Source of the DNA: Burkholderia sp. IMCC1007
GTDB lineage: Bacteria; Pseudomonadota; Gammaproteobacteria; Burkholderiales; Burkholderiaceae
NCBI RefSeq assembly: GCF_027257875.1
Contig: NZ_JAPVQY010000044.1
Location: forward strand, 1-64,000
DNA length: 64,000 bases
Direction of reading: 5' to 3'
Positions 14,947 through 24,253 of the stretch are shown one piece after another. A program made the translations under genes and the position numbers. The notes under the pieces were generated by a model. That model was not told where the DNA came from. It searched no databases and was given only the letters and a program-made list of their open reading frames with translations. Position 1 is the stretch's first letter. The number at the start of each line of letters is the position of its first letter.

Positions 14947-17571
14947 ATGAAAGCTGCCGAAATCCGCGAGAAATTCCTCAAATTCTTCGAATCGAAGGGC
15001 CACACGATCGTCCGCTCGTCGAGCCTCGTGCCCGGTAACGACCCCACGCTGATGTTCACGAACTCGGGCATGGTCCAGTTCAAGGACGTGTTCCTCGGCA
15101 CGGATCCGCGTCCGTACTCGCGCGCCACGACGGCGCAGCGCAGCGTGCGCGCGGGCGGCAAGCACAACGACCTCGAGAACGTCGGCTACACGGCGCGCCA
15201 CCACACGTTCTTCGAGATGCTCGGCAACTTCTCGTTCGGCGACTACTTCAAGCACGACGCGATCAAGTTCGCGTGGGAGCTGCTGACCACGGTCTACCAG
15301 CTGCCGAAGGACAAGCTGTGGGTCACCGTCTACCAGGAAGACGACGAAGCGTACGACATCTGGGCGAAGGAAGTCGGCGTGCCGACCGAGCGGATCATCC
15401 GGATCGGTGACAACAAGGGCGCGCGCTACGCGTCGGACAACTTCTGGACGATGGGCGACACCGGCCCGTGCGGCCCGTGTACCGAAATCTTCTACGACCA
15501 CGGCCCGGACGTGTGGGGCGGCCCGCCGGGGTCGCCTGAAGAAGACGGCGACCGCTACATCGAGATCTGGAACCTCGTGTTCATGCAGTTCAACCGCGAC
15601 GCGCAGGGCAACATGACGCGCCTGCCGAAGCAGTCGGTCGACACCGGCATGGGCCTCGAGCGTCTCGCCGCGGTGTTGCAGCACGTGCACAGCAACTACG
15701 AGATCGACCTGTTCCAGAACCTGATCAAGGCCGCCGCGCGCGTGACCGAGATCACCGACCTCACGAACAACTCGCTGAAGGTGATCGCCGATCACATCCG
15801 CGCGTGCTCGTTCCTGATCGTCGACGGCGTGATCCCCGGCAACGAAGGCCGCGGCTACGTGCTGCGCCGGATCGTGCGCCGCGCGATCCGCCACGGCTAC
15901 AAGCTCGGCCGCAAGGGTTCGTTCTTCCACAAGCTGGTGGCCGATCTCGTCGCCGAGATGGGCGCCGCGTACCCGGAACTGAAGGAAGCCGAACAGCGTG
16001 TGACCGACGTGCTGCGCCAGGAAGAAGAGCGCTTCTTCGAGACGATCGAGCACGGCATGTCGATCCTCGAAGCCGCGCTGGCGGATGTCGAAGCGAAGGG
16101 CGGCAAGGTGCTCGACGGCGAGCTCGCGTTCAAGCTGCACGATACCTACGGCTTCCCGTTGGACCTGACGGCCGACGTGTGCCGCGAGCGCGGGATGACG
16201 GTCGACGAGCCGGCATTCGACGACGCGATGGCGCGTCAGCGCGAGCAGGCGCGCGCGGCCGGCAAGTTCAAGGCCACGCAGGGCCTCGAATACGCGGGCG
16301 CGAAGACCACGTTCCACGGTTACGAGGAAATCGCGTTCGACGACGCGAAGGTCGTCGCGCTGTACGTCGACGGTTCGGCCGTCAACGAAGTGAAGACCGG
16401 CCAGGATGCGGTCGTCGTGCTCGACCACACGCCGTTCTACGCGGAGTCGGGCGGCCAGGTCGGCGACCAGGGCGTGCTCGCGAACGCCGCAACGCGCTTC
16501 GCGGTGGCCGACACGCTGAAGGTGCAGGCCGACGTGATCGGCCACCACGGCACGCTGGAGCAGGGCACGCTGAAGGTGGGCGACGTGCTGCGCGCGGAAA
16601 TCGACGCGCACCGCCGCGCGCGCACGCAGCGCAACCACTCGGCCACCCACCTGATGCACAAGGCGCTGCGTGAAGTGCTGGGCGCGCACGTGCAGCAGAA
16701 GGGCTCGCTCGTCGACGCGGAGAAAACCCGCTTCGACTTCGCGCACAACGCACCGCTGACCGACGACGAAATCCGTCGCGTCGAGCAGATCGTCAACAAC
16801 GAAATCCTGGCCAACGCGCCGGGTATCGTGCGCGTGATGCCGTACGACGAAGCGGTGAAGGGCGGCGCGATGGCGCTGTTCGGCGAGAAGTACGGCGACG
16901 AAGTGCGCGTGCTCGATCTCGGCTTCTCGCGCGAACTGTGCGGCGGCACGCACGTGCATCGCACCGGCGACATCGGCTTCTTCAAGATCGTCGTCGAAGG
17001 CGGCGTCGCGGCCGGCATCCGCCGCGTCGAGGCGATCACCGGTGACAACGCAGTGCGCTACGTGCAGGAGCTCGACGCGCGCGTGAACGAAGCCGCGGCC
17101 GCGCTGAAGGCGCAGCCGTCGGAACTCACGCAGCGTATCGCGCAGGTGCAGGAGCAGGTGAAGTCGCTCGAGAAGGAGCTGGGCGCGCTGAAGTCGAAGC
17201 TCGCATCGAGCCAGGGCGACGAGCTGGCGCAGCAGGCCGTCGAAGTCGGCGGCGTGTACGTGCTGGCCGCGACGCTCGACGGCGCGGATGCGAAGACGCT
17301 GCGCGAGACGGTCGACAAGCTGAAGGACAAGCTGAAGAACGCGGCGATCGTGCTCGCGGCCGTCGAAGGCGGCAAGGTCAGCCTGATCGCGGGCGTCACG
17401 CCGGATGCGAGCAAGAAGGTCAAGGCCGGCGAACTCGTGAACTTCGTCGCGCAGCAAGTGGGCGGCAAGGGCGGCGGCCGTCCGGACATGGCGCAGGCAG
17501 GCGGCACGGAACCGGCGAACCTGCCGGGCGCGCTGGCAGGCGTCAAGGGCTGGATCGAAGCGCGTCTTTGA
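14947..17571 (+). CDS. alaS: Alanyl-tRNA synthetase
   Basis: An 874-residue class II synthetase that charges tRNA-Ala. The catalytic domain begins MKAAEIREKFLKFFESKGHT. It includes the motif-2 region RSVRAGGKHNDLENVGYTAR and FFEMLGNFSFGDYFK. The editing domain carries the zinc-site motifs HSATHLMHKAL and CGGTHVHRTGD. A C-terminal coiled coil and the C-Ala domain (GGGRPDMAQAGG) complete it. Length matches E. coli AlaRS (876). The ATG at 14947 is the standard start. All editing ligands (two His, Cys, His) are visible. Confidence 0.98.
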   Translation: MKAAEIREKFLKFFESKGHTIVRSSSLVPGNDPTLMFTNSGMVQFKDVFLGTDPRPYSRATTAQRSVRAGGKHNDLENVGYTARHHTFFEMLGNFSFGDYFKHDAIKFAWELLTTVYQLPKDKLWVTVYQEDDEAYDIWAKEVGVPTERIIRIGDNKGARYASDNFWTMGDTGPCGPCTEIFYDHGPDVWGGPPGSPEEDGDRYIEIWNLVFMQFNRDAQGNMTRLPKQSVDTGMGLERLAAVLQHVHSNYEIDLFQNLIKAAARVTEITDLTNNSLKVIADHIRACSFLIVDGVIPGNEGRGYVLRRIVRRAIRHGYKLGRKGSFFHKLVADLVAEMGAAYPELKEAEQRVTDVLRQEEERFFETIEHGMSILEAALADVEAKGGKVLDGELAFKLHDTYGFPLDLTADVCRERGMTVDEPAFDDAMARQREQARAAGKFKATQGLEYAGAKTTFHGYEEIAFDDAKVVALYVDGSAVNEVKTGQDAVVVLDHTPFYAESGGQVGDQGVLANAATRFAVADTLKVQADVIGHHGTLEQGTLKVGDVLRAEIDAHRRARTQRNHSATHLMHKALREVLGAHVQQKGSLVDAEKTRFDFAHNAPLTDDEIRRVEQIVNNEILANAPGIVRVMPYDEAVKGGAMALFGEKYGDEVRVLDLGFSRELCGGTHVHRTGDIGFFKIVVEGGVAAGIRRVEAITGDNAVRYVQELDARVNEAAAALKAQPSELTQRIAQVQEQVKSLEKELGALKSKLASSQGDELAQQAVEVGGVYVLAATLDGADAKTLRETVDKLKDKLKNAAIVLAAVEGGKVSLIAGVTPDASKKVKAGELVNFVAQQVGGKGGGRPDMAQAGGTEPANLPGALAGVKGWIEARL

Positions 17572-17584
17572 TCGTCACGGCCGA

Positions 17585-17664
17585 TGCGATGCGCTCTCGC
17601 TGAGCGCATCGCATTCGATGAAATACGACCCGATCGGCGTTGGCCGGTCGGGTCGTTTCGTTTT
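17585..17664 (+). terminator. Double hairpin terminator after alaS
   Basis: Two successive stems follow the alaS stop. The first is a perfect 12-bp repeat, TGCGATGCGCTC (17585-17596) and GAGCGCATCGCA (17602-17613), with a 5-base loop. The second is a 9-bp stem, ACGACCCGA (17625-17633) and TCGGGTCGT (17648-17656), followed by TTCGTTTT, the usual shape of an intrinsic terminator. The convergent LysR gene ends 54 bases further on. Confidence 0.8.
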
Positions 17665-17717
17665 GGGTCGGCGTTGGCGCACGCAATGCGCGCGTGCCGC
17701 TTGCCGATACTGCCGGC

Positions 17718-18632
17718 TCAGGCCGGCGCCGCCGCCGGCGCACTGGCCGGATCGGCGGCGTGCTGCGCGGCGTCGCCAAGCGCGTCGCGCAGCGCGGCGA
17801 GCGCCGCCGACGCGTAACCGTGCCGCCACGCGAGCAGCGTGTCGATTCCCTCGAGTTCGGCGATCGTGTACGCGGCGACGTTGCCGGTCTCCGGCTGCAG
17901 GTCGAGCACCGAGCGCGGCGCGACCGCGATCCCCGCGCCGGCCGCGACGCACGCGACGATCGCGTGATACGAGCCGAGTTCGAGCACGCGCGCGGGTTTC
18001 ATCCCGTATTGCGCATACCATTGCTCGACGTATTTCCGGTACGTGCAGCCGCGCTCGAACGCGATCAGCGTCGGCAGGATCACGTCGCGCGGCGTGCGCA
18101 CCGGCGGATGGCCGCGCGGCGTCAGCAGCACCAGATCCTCGCGGTAGATGGGCACGGTCTCGAACGTGTCGGGCAGCGTGTCCGGCGCGGGCGGCCGCGC
18201 GAACAGCGCCGCATCGACCTCGAAATCGCGCACCTTGTCGATCAGCCAGCCGGTCGTGCCGGTGACGAGCTCCAGCGCCACGTCGGGCCACGCATGGTGA
18301 TAGCGCGCGAGCACGGTCGGCAGGCGGCTCGCGGCCGTGCTTTCCATCGTGCCGAGCCGCAGCCGCCCGCGCGGCGTGTCCTCGCGCACCGCGTCGCGCG
18401 CCTCGTCGGCCAGCGTGAGCAGCCGTTCCGCGTAGGGCAGCAGCGTGTGGCCGGCCGGCGTCAGCACGAGCCGGCGGCCGTCGCGCACGAACAGCGCCGC
18501 GCCCAGCTCCTCTTCGAGCTGCTTGATGCGTGTCGTCACGTTCGACTGCACGCGATTGAGCTTCGCCGCCGCGCGCGTCACGCCGTTCTCGCGCACGACG
18601 GCCCGGAAAATCGCCAGCGCCGCCAGGTCCAT
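17718..18632 (-). CDS. LysR-family transcriptional regulator
   Basis: A 304-residue LysR-type regulator. The N-terminal winged helix-turn-helix reads FRAVVRENGVTRAAAKLNRV then SNVTTRIKQLEEELGAALFV, followed by an effector-binding domain of normal length. It ends in an alanine-rich tail. The ATG at 18632 (MDLAALAIF) is chosen over one 39 bases upstream because GGAGAG lies seven bases before it and homologous regulators start there. It is divergent from the MFS transporter gene with a 122-base gap, so it most likely controls that transporter. The inducer is unknown. Confidence 0.92.
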   Translation of the reverse strand: MDLAALAIFRAVVRENGVTRAAAKLNRVQSNVTTRIKQLEEELGAALFVRDGRRLVLTPAGHTLLPYAERLLTLADEARDAVREDTPRGRLRLGTMESTAASRLPTVLARYHHAWPDVALELVTGTTGWLIDKVRDFEVDAALFARPPAPDTLPDTFETVPIYREDLVLLTPRGHPPVRTPRDVILPTLIAFERGCTYRKYVEQWYAQYGMKPARVLELGSYHAIVACVAAGAGIAVAPRSVLDLQPETGNVAAYTIAELEGIDTLLAWRHGYASAALAALRDALGDAAQHAADPASAPAAAPA

Positions 18633-18754
18633 GATTCTCTCCGGAAGATGATCGGATTCTTGATTATTCATTTTTCAAGAACGTTTGGTCAAGCTACGAT
18701 ACAAGCGTCCCGATTCCCGTTCCGGCCGCGGCGCAGCGCGCGGCCCATGCCGCC

Positions 18755-20071
18755 ATGTCCCGTTCCGATGCTCCGAGCGCCGTTTCCGGCGCGCACCTGT
18801 CCGACGATGCCGACCGCCGCGCGCGCACCGCGGCGCTGGCCTGCATGATCGGGCTGGCGGTCGCGCTCGGCGTCGGCCGCTTCGCGTTCACGCCGTTGCT
18901 GCCGCTGATGCTCGCCGACGGCTCGATCGGGCTGAAGCCGGGCAGCTGGCTCGCGTCGGCGAACTACGCGGGCTATTTCGTCGGCGCGGTCAGCTGCGCG
19001 GCGCTGAAGATCGCGCCCGCGCGGATGGTGCGCGTCGGGCTCGCCGCCACGGTGTTGCTGACCGCCGCGATGGGTGTCGGTCATCTGCTGCCCGTATGGC
19101 TCGTCGTGCGCTTCGTCGCGGGCGTCGTCAGCGCATGGACGTTCGTGTTCGTGTCGCAATGGGGGCTGCGGCGGCTCACCGAGCTGCACGCGCCCGAATG
19201 GAGCGGGGTGATCTACGCAGGGCCGGGCGTCGGGATCGTGCTGACGGGGCTGATCGGCAGCGCGCTCGCCGGACACCGCGCGGCGCCCGGCTGGCTGGGC
19301 TTCGCCGCGTTGTCGGCGGTGCTGTCGGTCGTGATCTGGCGCACCTTCGGCGACGTGCCGGCCGCTGCTGCCGCCGCCGCCGCCAGGCAACCGGCCGCGC
19401 CGACGCGGCATGCTGCGGCCGCAGCCACGGCCACGGCCACGGCCACGGCCGCCACGGCCGCTGCGGCAGCCGCAGCCGCTGCCGCAGCTACGCCGGCCGA
19501 CGCGCGACGCCATCGTGCCGACGCCGCGTGGCTCGTCGTGCTGTACGGGATGCCGGGCTTTGGCTACATCATCACCGCGACGTTCCTGCCGGTGATCGCG
19601 CGCGCCGCGCTGCCGGCCGGCTCGCCGTGGCCGGACCTGTTCTGGCCAATGTTCGGCGCGGCGCTGATCGTCGGCGCGATCGCCGCCGCGCGGCTGCCCG
19701 GCCGCTGGGACAACCGGCTGCTGCTCGCGGCCGGCTGCGCGACGCAGGCGCTCGGCATCGCGGCAGGCATCGTGTGGCCGAACGCGGTCGGGTTCTCGGT
19801 CGGCAGCGTGCTGCTCGGGCTGCCGTTTACCGCGATCACGCTGTTCGCGATGCGCGAGGCGCGCCGCCTGCATGGCGAGCGCGCGGCCGGGCTGATGGGT
19901 TACGCGACCGCATCGTACGGGGTCGGGCAGATTCTCGGCCCGCTCGTCGCGGCGCCGCTCACCGCGCACTTCGGATCGTTCTCGCCCGCGCTGTGGGTCG
20001 CCGCCGCTGCGCTATTGGCCGGTGCGGCCGGTTTCGCGGCGACCGCCGCAAGCGGACGCGCGCGACCCTGA
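18755..20071 (+). CDS. YbfB/YjiJ-family MFS transporter with an Ala/Thr-rich insert
   Basis: A 438-residue membrane protein with about 12 hydrophobic segments. It opens with AACMIGLAVALGVGRFAFTP-like sequence (ALACMIGLAVALGVGRFAFT), the hallmark of the YbfB/YjiJ (MFS_4) family. The central loop between the sixth and seventh helices holds an unusual low-complexity stretch of about 45 residues, almost all Ala and Thr (about 19363-19500). It is encoded in part by a CCACGG hexanucleotide repeat. The reading frame is intact. Substrate unknown; regulation by the divergent LysR protein is likely. Confidence 0.9.
   Translation: MSRSDAPSAVSGAHLSDDADRRARTAALACMIGLAVALGVGRFAFTPLLPLMLADGSIGLKPGSWLASANYAGYFVGAVSCAALKIAPARMVRVGLAATVLLTAAMGVGHLLPVWLVVRFVAGVVSAWTFVFVSQWGLRRLTELHAPEWSGVIYAGPGVGIVLTGLIGSALAGHRAAPGWLGFAALSAVLSVVIWRTFGDVPAAAAAAAARQPAAPTRHAAAAATATATATAATAAAAAAAAAAATPADARRHRADAAWLVVLYGMPGFGYIITATFLPVIARAALPAGSPWPDLFWPMFGAALIVGAIAAARLPGRWDNRLLLAAGCATQALGIAAGIVWPNAVGFSVGSVLLGLPFTAITLFAMREARRLHGERAAGLMGYATASYGVGQILGPLVAAPLTAHFGSFSPALWVAAAALLAGAAGFAATAASGRARP
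19425..19457 (+). repeat. CCACGG hexanucleotide repeat inside the MFS gene
   Basis: Four perfect tandem copies of CCACGG (19425-19448), a 3-base interruption and one more copy (19452-19457), encoding alternating Thr-Ala. Gain or loss of a unit keeps the reading frame, so the cytoplasmic loop length is likely to vary between strains without destroying the protein. Confidence 0.85.
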
Positions 20072-20192
20072 CGGCGTCGGGGCCGGATCATCTAAGGCGC
20101 GGCAAACTCGCTAGAATGAAGCCTTTCCAGCGCCGAGCGGGCGCGCCGGGCGGCCTGCACACGGGCGCCGGACGCCCATCAGATGCCCATCG

Positions 20193-20729
20193 ATGACCAC
20201 TGCCGACTACCGTTTTTGCCCGCGCTGCGCGCGTCCGCTGACCGAGCGCGCCGATCCCGAACACGAGGGCGGTCGCATCCGGCTGGCCTGTCCGGACGAC
20301 GTGTGCGGCTACGTGCACTGGAACAATCCGCTGCCCGTGGTGGCCGCGATCGTCGAGCTCGACGGCAAGATCCTGCTCGCGCGCAACGCGGCGTGGCCGG
20401 AAGGGATGTTCGCGCTGATCACCGGCTTCCTCGAGAACGGCGAGACGCCCGAGGACGGCATCGCGCGCGAGGTGTTCGAGGAAACCGCGCTTAGGGCCGA
20501 GCAGGTCACGCTGGTCGGCGTCTACGAATTCATCCGCAAGAACGAACTGATCATCGCGTACCACGTGCGCGCATCGGGCACCGTCGCGCTGTCGCCGGAG
20601 CTGCTCGAATACAAGCTCGTCGATCCGCCGCTGCTGCGGCCGTGGCGCGCCGGCACGGGCGTGGCGCTCGCCGACTGGATGCGCGCGCGCGGCCTCGACT
20701 TCGAATTCGTCGACCGGCCGGGGCAGTGA
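20193..20729 (+). CDS. Nudix hydrolase with N-terminal zinc ribbon
   Basis: A 178-residue protein. Residues 8-40 form a CPRC then CPDDVCGYVHWNNP zinc-ribbon-like segment as in NudC-type NADH pyrophosphatases. The Nudix box is at about residues 76-98: GFLENGETPEDGIAREVFEE followed by TAL. It matches G-x5-E-x7-R-E-U-x-E-E-x-G-U except that the last Gly is Ala. The metal-binding glutamates are all present. Such enzymes hydrolyse nucleoside diphosphates linked to another moiety; the exact substrate is not evident. Only 121 bases separate it from the MFS gene, and a separate promoter cannot be excluded. Confidence 0.88.
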   Translation: MTTADYRFCPRCARPLTERADPEHEGGRIRLACPDDVCGYVHWNNPLPVVAAIVELDGKILLARNAAWPEGMFALITGFLENGETPEDGIAREVFEETALRAEQVTLVGVYEFIRKNELIIAYHVRASGTVALSPELLEYKLVDPPLLRPWRAGTGVALADWMRARGLDFEFVDRPGQ

Positions 20730-20886
20730 CGGGCCGCGCCGCTTCCCGCTTGCCGTCCGCCGCGCCGCGCACGGTCGCACCGCGGCATCGCACCGTTCGC
20801 CGGTGTGCCGTGCTGCACGGCGGCCGCGCAACGTGCGGTTCCCCGCTTCGCTTTCCTTATCTTTTTCGTTCCTGACCGCCATCGCC

Positions 20887-21324
20887 ATGTCCGACAAGCC
20901 GCAGCCGCGTTCGCGCGACGCCTATCCGCACTTCCTGCCGATCACGACCCGCTGGATGGACAACGACGTCTACGGGCACGTGAACAACGTCGTCTACTAC
21001 AGCTACTTCGACACCGTCGTGAACGAATACCTGATCCGCGCGGGCGTGCTCGACGTCGAGCACGGACCGACGATCGGGCTGGTGGTCGAGACGCAGTGCA
21101 ACTACTTCGCGCCGCTCGTGTTTCCGCAGTCGGTCGACGCGGGGCTGCGCGTCGCGAAGCTCGGCACGTCGAGCGTGCGCTACGAGATCTGGCTGTTCGC
21201 GGCCGGGCACACGGCGCCGGCCGCGCAGGGGCATTTCGTGCACGTGTACGTCGATCGCGGCACGCGCCGCCCGGTGCCGCTGCCCGACGCGCTGCGCGCG
21301 GCGCTCGAACCGCTCGCCCGCTGA
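20887..21324 (+). CDS. 4HBT-type acyl-CoA thioesterase
   Basis: A 145-residue hotdog-fold thioesterase of the 4-hydroxybenzoyl-CoA thioesterase type. The signature TRWMDNDVYGHVNNVVYYSY contains the conserved Asp and the GHVNN motif. NEYL follows at the usual distance. Length is normal. The ATG at 20887 lies after a purine-poor leader; an upstream frame extension is GC-rich noise. It is 13 bases ahead of the LIV permease gene and probably in the same transcript. This hints that the transporter substrate or its breakdown product passes through a CoA thioester. Confidence 0.88.
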   Translation: MSDKPQPRSRDAYPHFLPITTRWMDNDVYGHVNNVVYYSYFDTVVNEYLIRAGVLDVEHGPTIGLVVETQCNYFAPLVFPQSVDAGLRVAKLGTSSVRYEIWLFAAGHTAPAAQGHFVHVYVDRGTRRPVPLPDALRAALEPLAR

Positions 21325-21337
21325 CGGGCACGCGGCG

Positions 21338-22273
21338 GTGCACGCGTTCGCGCTCCAGGCCTTCAACGGCCTCAGTTACGGGTTGCTGCTGTTCATGCTG
21401 TCGGCGGGCCTCACGCTGATCTTCAGCGTGCAGGGCGTGCTCAACTTCGCGCATGCGAGCTTCTACATGCTCGGCGCGTACGTCGGCTACAGCATCGCGG
21501 CGCGGGCGGGCTTCTGGCCCGCGCTCGTGCTCGCGCCGCTCGCGGTCGGGCTGCTCGGCGCCGGCTGCGAGCGCACGCTGCTGCGCCGTGTCCAGGCCCG
21601 CGGGCACACGAGCGAGCTGCTGCTGACCTTCGGGCTCGCGTACCTGATCGGCGAAGGCGCGAAACTGCTGTGGGGCCTCGCGCCGCTGCCGGCGCCGGTG
21701 CCGCCGCTGTTCGACGGCGCGCCCGTGACCGTGTTCGGCCTCGCGCTGCCGCGTTACCGGCTGTTCATGATGGCGATGTCCACGGCGATGCTGATCGCGC
21801 TCGGCGCATTGCTGCGCGCGTCGCGCATCGGGCTCGTCGTGCGCGCCGCGCTCACGCATCGCAACGCCGTCGAGGCGCTCGGCTACGACGTGCCGCGCGT
21901 GATGACGGGCCTGTTTGGCGCCGGCACCGCGCTCGCGGCGCTGGCCGGCGTGATCGGCGCGCCGCTCGCGGTGATCGAGCCGGCGCTGGCCGAGACGGTC
22001 GGCTCGGTGGTGTTCGCGGTCGTCGTGATCGGCGGGCTCGGTTCGCTCGGCGGCGCGTTCGTCGCATCGCTCGCGGTCGGTTTCGCGCAGACCTTCGCGG
22101 CGTCCAGCGACACGCCGCTGCGCGCGCTCGCGCAAGCGGCGGGCGTCGCGCAGCCCGACAGCGTGGCGGCCGTGTCGATCGCACAGCTCGCGCCGCTGGT
22201 GCCGTATCTGCTGCTCGTCGCGGTGCTGGTCGCGCGGCCGCGCGGATTGTTCGGCGAGCGTGTCGATGGCTAG
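21338..22273 (+). CDS. LIV-type ABC transporter permease, LivH-like
   Basis: A 311-residue inner-membrane permease starting at GTG. FNGLSYGLLLFMLSAGLTLI and GVLNFAHASFYMLGAYVGYS are the typical LivH N-terminus. LRASRIGLVVRAALTHRNAV is the cytoplasmic EAA-like loop contacting the ATPases. GGLGSLGGAFVASLAVG is the usual C-terminal motif. It forms a heterodimer channel with the LivM-like protein, whose start overlaps its stop by eight bases. Substrate is a branched-chain amino acid, amide, urea or aromatic acid in known relatives; not determinable here. Confidence 0.92.
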   Translation: MHAFALQAFNGLSYGLLLFMLSAGLTLIFSVQGVLNFAHASFYMLGAYVGYSIAARAGFWPALVLAPLAVGLLGAGCERTLLRRVQARGHTSELLLTFGLAYLIGEGAKLLWGLAPLPAPVPPLFDGAPVTVFGLALPRYRLFMMAMSTAMLIALGALLRASRIGLVVRAALTHRNAVEALGYDVPRVMTGLFGAGTALAALAGVIGAPLAVIEPALAETVGSVVFAVVVIGGLGSLGGAFVASLAVGFAQTFAASSDTPLRALAQAAGVAQPDSVAAVSIAQLAPLVPYLLLVAVLVARPRGLFGERVDG

Positions 22274-23507
22274 CCGCGCGCGCGCCGGCGCGCTGCGCTG
22301 GCTGACGTTCGCCGCGTGCGTGATGCTGCCCGCGTGGCTGTGGCCGCACGGCGCGATGCTCGGCTATCTCGCGCAGACGGCCGCACTCGTCGTGCTCGCG
22401 CTGTCGTACAACCTGCAGCTCGGCACGACCGGGCTGCTGTCGTTCGGCCATGCGGCGTTCGCGGGCCTCGGCGCGTTCGCGGCCGCGCACTGGTTCAATC
22501 GTTTCGGCGGCCCGTTGCCGCTGCTGCCGCTCGTCGGCGGCGTGGCCGGCGCGGGCTTCGGGTGCGTCGCGGGGCTGCTCGCGACCCGCCGCGCGGGCAC
22601 CGTATTCGCGATGATCACGCTCGGTCTCGGCGAATGCGTCGCGGCTGCCGCGTGGAGCGTACCCGCATGGTTCGGCGGTCTCGGCGGCGTGCCGATCGAC
22701 CGCGCGAGCGGCACGCCGTGGGGCAGCTGGCATTTCGGCGCGCCGCTGCAGGCCTATACGGTGATCGGCGCGTGGTGCATCGCGTCGGCAATCGCGATGC
22801 ATGCGCTGACGCGCACGCCGCTCGCGCGGCTCGCGAACGCGGTGCGCGACAACCCCGCACGCGTCGCCGCACTCGGCACCGAGCCGCGCCGCGTGCGGCT
22901 CGCGATGGTCACCTGCGCGTCGTTCTTCGCGGGCATCGCCGGCACGCTGACGCTGATCGACGTCGAAATCGCGACGCAGGACAGCGTGTCGATGGCGCGC
23001 TCGGCGACCGTGCTGATCGCCGCGGTGATCGGCGGCACCGGCGCGTTCTTCGGGCCGGCGGCCGGCGCGGCCGTGCTGACCGCGCTGAGCATCGTCGTCG
23101 CGGGCGTCTCGCGTGCGTGGGCGCTGTATCTCGGCGTGCTGTTCGTCGCGGTCGTCGTCGCCGCGCCGCGCGGGCTTGCGGGGATCGCGCAGGATGTCGC
23201 GCACGCGTTGCGCCGCGACGCGCCGGCCGCCGAACGTTGGCGCATGGTGTGCGGCGTCGGCGCGTGCGTGTTCTGGGCCGCCGCGATCGTCTGCGCGGCC
23301 GAGCTGGGCTATGCGTGGCGCTTCGCGCAGGACGACGGTGCCGCCGGCATCGCGTTCGGCGCGTGGGGCATCGACGCCGATGGGCCGGCCGGCTGGGCCG
23401 TCGCGTGTTCGGCGGCGGGCATCGGCGCGCTGCTGTGGGGCTGGCGCGCACGGCTCGCGAACGGCGGCGCCGACGCGCGGCGCGGCACGCGGGAGGACCG
23501 GCGATGA
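22266..23507 (+). CDS. LIV-type ABC transporter permease, LivM-like, with a C-terminal extension
   Basis: A 413-residue permease. YNLQLGTTGLLSFGHAAFAG is the LivM signature near residue 45, and SATVLIAAVIGGTGAFFGPA is its C-terminal counterpart. Canonical LivM proteins without extra N-terminal domains are about 320-350 residues. Here about 80 extra residues follow the core and contain two more hydrophobic segments (GACVFWAAAIVCAAELGYAW and GWAVACSAAGIGALLWGW). The ATG at 22266 overlaps the livH stop, and its stop overlaps livG by ATGA. Confidence 0.9.
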   Translation: MASRARAGALRWLTFAACVMLPAWLWPHGAMLGYLAQTAALVVLALSYNLQLGTTGLLSFGHAAFAGLGAFAAAHWFNRFGGPLPLLPLVGGVAGAGFGCVAGLLATRRAGTVFAMITLGLGECVAAAAWSVPAWFGGLGGVPIDRASGTPWGSWHFGAPLQAYTVIGAWCIASAIAMHALTRTPLARLANAVRDNPARVAALGTEPRRVRLAMVTCASFFAGIAGTLTLIDVEIATQDSVSMARSATVLIAAVIGGTGAFFGPAAGAAVLTALSIVVAGVSRAWALYLGVLFVAVVVAAPRGLAGIAQDVAHALRRDAPAAERWRMVCGVGACVFWAAAIVCAAELGYAWRFAQDDGAAGIAFGAWGIDADGPAGWAVACSAAGIGALLWGWRARLANGGADARRGTREDRR

Positions 23508-24253
23508 ACGGCGACGCGATCGCGCTCCACGGCATCGTGCAGCGCTTCGGTGCGCAGACGGTGCTCGACGGCGTCGATCTGAGCGTCTCGGCCGGCGAGC
23601 GCCATGCGCTGATCGGACCGAACGGCGCGGGCAAGTCGACGCTGTTCGGCGTGATCGCCGGCGCGACGCGGCCGACGCGCGGGCGCGTAGTGCTGCACGG
23701 CGTCGAGCTGCGCGGGCGCGGGCCGGTCGCGGCCAGCCGCCTCGGCATCGGCCGCAGTTTCCAGCAGACGAGCGCGTTCGCGCGGCTGAGCGTGTTCGAC
23801 AACCTGCGCTGCGCCGCGCTGCATGCGCCGGCCGAGCGGCGGCGCTGGTGGAACCGGCTGCGCGAATCGGCGTCGGTCGATCTCGCGGCCGCGCGCGTGC
23901 TGCACGACATCGGCCTCGATGCGCGGCGCGCCACGCTTGCCGGCGAGCTCGGCTATGCGGAACAGCGCGCGCTCGATCTCGGTATCGCGCTCGCCAGCGG
24001 CGCGCGCACGCTGCTGCTCGACGAGCCGACGGCCGGCATGAACCGCGAACAGGCAGCGCGGATGATCGCGCTGATCCGCGCGACGACGCAGGGCCGCACG
24101 GTGCTGATGATCGAGCACGACATGGACGCGGTGTTCGGTTTCGCCGAGCGCATCACCGTGCTCGTGCGCGGCACGGTGGTCGCGACCGGCGCGCCCGACG
24201 CGATCCGCGCGGATCCGGCCGTGCGTCGTGCGTATCTCGGGGAGCACGCATGA
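23504..24253 (+). CDS. LIV-type ABC transporter ATPase, LivG-like
   Basis: A 249-residue ATPase. Walker A is GPNGAGKST (about residues 38-46), the Q-loop region is GRSFQQTSAF, Walker B is TLLLDEPTAGM, and the switch His is in MIEHDMDAVFG, as in LivG. The ABC signature is degenerate: LGYAEQRALDL where LivG proteins usually have LSYGxQR. Starts and ends in four-base overlaps with its neighbours, so the four transporter genes form one tightly coupled operon. Confidence 0.92.
   Translation: MNGDAIALHGIVQRFGAQTVLDGVDLSVSAGERHALIGPNGAGKSTLFGVIAGATRPTRGRVVLHGVELRGRGPVAASRLGIGRSFQQTSAFARLSVFDNLRCAALHAPAERRRWWNRLRESASVDLAAARVLHDIGLDARRATLAGELGYAEQRALDLGIALASGARTLLLDEPTAGMNREQAARMIALIRATTQGRTVLMIEHDMDAVFGFAERITVLVRGTVVATGAPDAIRADPAVRRAYLGEHA

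Noticed and set aside
14923..17457. An 844-residue open frame on the minus strand opposite alaS
   Set aside because: It is a shadow of the high-GC alaS reading frame. It is full of His, Arg, Leu and Val repeats with no family motifs, while the plus strand is an unmistakable AlaRS.
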